Shown: in pieces, positions 5,221-6,944 of the stretch | Layout of the letters: each line of letters begins with the position of its first letter | Position numbering within the stretch: position 1 is the stretch's first letter | NCBI GenBank assembly: GCA_014379065.1 | Contig: JACMMM010000074.1 | Location: forward strand, 1 to 6,944 | Length of the DNA: 6,944 nucleotides | DNA from: Saprospiraceae bacterium | Lineage (GTDB): Bacteria; Bacteroidota; Bacteroidia; Chitinophagales; Saprospiraceae | Direction: 5' to 3' | Notes under the pieces: generated by a model | What the model was told of the DNA's origin: nothing | Databases searched by the model: none | What the model saw: the letters and a program-made list of their open reading frames with translations, nothing else | Translations under genes and position numbers: made by a program

Positions 5221-5249
5221 TTTCCAAAAGCTCCACACGGTTTCCAAAA
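5221..5249. repeat. Tandem 9-bp repeat with 20-bp spacing upstream of the cyclase promoter
   Basis: TTTCCAAAA occurs exactly at 5221-5229 and 5241-5249, so the copies are 20 bp apart, close to two helical turns and on the same DNA face. They lie about 70-100 bp upstream of the predicted transcription start of the cyclase-like gene and just after the stop of the preceding gene. This is compatible with an activator site, but A/T-rich nonamers can recur by chance. Confidence 0.35.
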
Positions 5250-5259
5250 TGAACTGACT

Positions 5260-6944
5260 TTATGATCTCACAATTTTCAAAATTTGCACAAGCCCGCTTG
5301 CATCCCATGCTTTAAGCCAATAAATACCCGCCGGCAATGCTTCTAAATGGAGTTCGGTGTCCCTCGAAAAACTCGATTCCCTGACTTTTTGGCCGCTTGT
5401 ATTCCAGAGCGATAAGCGTATATCTTCTGTGTTTTCTCTATGAATGTGAAGCACACCTGTCGTCGGGTTGGGGTAAATTTCAAGGCTGTTTTTTTTATCC
5501 GTCAAGGATTCTGTTTCGGAAATGCATTCATCCTTTTGCAAGCGCAAGGGCAGGATGCTTTTTAGTATGCTTCCACCTCGGTAAATGTACAGATAACCAC
5601 ATTCGTCCCAAGTCATTTTGAAGAGGGAACCAGCGGGTGCGGGCAAGGGGACGAAAGTGGAATTGGCCGTAAAAGGGGGCGAAATCGTAAACAGTTCAGG
5701 CATACCTCCCTGTCCAGAAGTGCTGCAGTATGCCTTGCCCATGCCGTCGAAGATCACATCGCTCACACCGCGATAATCGGGGAGCACCGGGCTGCTAAAT
5801 GATTGATAATTGGTGCCATTGTCAGTGGAAAAGTAGAGAGTTCTTTGTCCGCCGGAACCCATGAAAATATCTCCTGTGGGGGATACTTCCAGCGTCCCAA
5901 CATTTCCCTCCTGACCGGGGGCTGCGATGAGTCCGAAACTGTTGCCACCATCGGTGGAACGGTACACGCTCTGTGATTCGCCCGCGACAAAAAGGTCGCC
6001 CGAGACATTGGCCGCACAACAAAAAGCCATTCCCGATTTCACGTCCAGATCTGTCCAGGTATCACCATGATCGGTGGAACGCGCCAAACTTGAGCCGACG
6101 ATCGTGGCCGAAGGTGGTTGAGCACCAAATCCATGGGCACAGATGAGGTCGCCGTTCTCTAATTCGCTCATTTCCATGTAGCGCCAATCTTTGGAGATGG
6201 TGACTGGCAACCAATGGTCTCCATTGTCCGTAGATTTATAAAGGACTCCGTCGCCAAATCCTACAGAATTTTCACCCAAATAACGCATGACCCCGCAGAA
6301 CAAATTGCCAAAATGATCGGCTTTGAGTAAAGTGACGATATGCCTTGTGAGGCCCTTGCTAGCTAAAGTCCAGCTCGCGCCTTCATCTAAAGAACGGAAT
6401 ACGCCATCATCCGAACCATAAAACAAGGCGCGGTTGGGATCGGGTGTTACTGCGAGCCGCCCTTGCGTGTTGAATGTTTTGGCCGAAAAGCCAGCGTTGG
6501 AAGCCGACCAGGTGTGACCATTGTCGCTTGATTTGAAGACGCCCCACCCAGCGCCCAACCAAGTCTGATTGCCGACGAAAGCAAGGTCGTTTATGACGGT
6601 GGTTTCTAACGCAGTTGCGATTTGTGCCCAACTGTCGCCTCCATCCAGGCTTTCATACAACTGCCCATACAGGGTTCCGACTTGGTCAATGCTATAGCCT
6701 GTTCCGATCACGATATGCGCCGTGTTTTGATCCAAGGCAATGGAATGTACCGGGCTGCCATTCAAGCCATTAGAGATCTTTGTCCAGCTGTTGGCCGACC
6801 ATTTGGCAATGCCCATATTTGTGCCTGCGAACAAATCGCCATTGGGCGCAAAAACGATTTTGTGTACGGTAGTGTCGGACAAGCCAGCGCTCAAATCCGT
6901 CCATGAAATTCCGTCATAACGAAAAACGCCGCCATCGGTGCCGA
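5260..6944 (-). CDS. Secreted Asp-box (BNR) beta-propeller protein with T9SS sorting domain, N-terminus outside window
   Basis: The visible 560 residues are the C-terminal part of a large extracellular protein; the frame stays open to the right edge (6942), where GTDGGVFRYDGISWTDL is read, so the TTG at 6894 is not the start and the signal peptide is missing. Two weaker propeller-type repeats (GTDGGVF..W and GTNMGIA..W) come first. Seven Asp-boxes of the form S-x-D-x-G-x-x-W/F/Y follow between 6651 and 5806: SLDGGDSW, SSDNGHTW, SLDEGASW, STDNGDHW, STDHGDTW, STDGGNSF and STDNGTNY, as in sortilin- or sialidase-like beta-propellers. A less regular stretch is followed by a C-terminal type A T9SS domain from about 5487: LEIYPNPTTGVLHI, LWNTSGQKV, LPAGIYWLK and a basic end IVRS. 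It is therefore exported by the Por system and released or anchored at the cell surface. No catalytic motif is visible; a ligand-binding or adhesive role is only a guess. It ends 175 bp before the cyclase-like gene. Confidence 0.9.
   Translation of the reverse strand, partial: GTDGGVFRYDGISWTDLSAGLSDTTVHKIVFAPNGDLFAGTNMGIAKWSANSWTKISNGLNGSPVHSIALDQNTAHIVIGTGYSIDQVGTLYGQLYESLDGGDSWAQIATALETTVINDLAFVGNQTWLGAGWGVFKSSDNGHTWSASNAGFSAKTFNTQGRLAVTPDPNRALFYGSDDGVFRSLDEGASWTLASKGLTRHIVTLLKADHFGNLFCGVMRYLGENSVGFGDGVLYKSTDNGDHWLPVTISKDWRYMEMSELENGDLICAHGFGAQPPSATIVGSSLARSTDHGDTWTDLDVKSGMAFCCAANVSGDLFVAGESQSVYRSTDGGNSFGLIAAPGQEGNVGTLEVSPTGDIFMGSGGQRTLYFSTDNGTNYQSFSSPVLPDYRGVSDVIFDGMGKAYCSTSGQGGMPELFTISPPFTANSTFVPLPAPAGSLFKMTWDECGYLYIYRGGSILKSILPLRLQKDECISETESLTDKKNSLEIYPNPTTGVLHIHRENTEDIRLSLWNTSGQKVRESSFSRDTELHLEALPAGIYWLKAWDASGLVQILKIVRS

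Noticed and set aside
6892..6894. TTG as start codon of the Asp-box protein
   Set aside because: The frame stays open upstream to the window edge and encodes another repeat (GTDGGVFRYDG..W) of the same type, so the gene clearly continues to the right.

Overview
The window looks like chromosomal DNA of a Bacteroidota bacterium, possibly a Saprospirales (Haliscomenobacter-like) relative. The phylum call rests on three things seen here. A secreted protein ends in a type IX secretion (Por) sorting domain. A near-ideal Bacteroidota promoter (TTG-N20-TACGTTTG) precedes one gene. The start codons checked have no Shine-Dalgarno sequence. The order-level guess is weaker: it rests on the style of the intergenic repeats, which I recall from such genomes but cannot check.

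Left part, about 1-3120, all minus strand: a split proton-translocating NAD(P)+ transhydrogenase locus. In transcription order it holds pntAA (soluble NAD(H)-binding alpha-1), a LysE/RhtB-family exporter, a DinB-superfamily protein, pntAB (small membrane alpha-2 subunit) and the first 65 codons of pntB, which leaves the window on the left. The unusual point is that two unrelated genes sit between pntAA and pntAB. Each of the four intergenic gaps carries a different repeat: a direct repeat plus a hairpin, a 66-bp near-perfect palindrome, a seven-copy heptamer array running into the pntAB start codon, and an inverted array of 10-bp units overlapping the pntAB stop. No gap holds a convincing terminator or promoter, so a single polycistronic message is plausible.

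Middle, about 3121-3831: a 150-bp divergent intergenic region, then a plus-strand GNAT acetyltransferase. It converges with the next gene, with only 5 bp between the two stop codons.

Right part, about 3837-6944, minus strand. First comes a 415-residue soluble protein with two class III nucleotidyl cyclase homology domains that have decayed in complementary ways. Domain 1 keeps both metal-binding aspartates; domain 2 keeps the adenine-selecting Lys/Asp and the catalytic Asn, with Arg replaced by Lys. This predicts one composite, C1/C2-like adenylyl cyclase site and is the most interesting protein observation here. Its upstream region has a clear promoter, a palindrome covering the -33 element and a tandem 9-bp repeat. 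Beyond it lies the C-terminal 560 residues of a secreted Asp-box (BNR) beta-propeller protein with a C-terminal T9SS signal; its N-terminus is outside the window.

The transhydrogenase genes share one function (NADPH/NADH balance coupled to proton flux). The remaining genes have no obvious pathway link to each other or to it. I see no RNA genes, CRISPR arrays, insertion sequences or defence systems.
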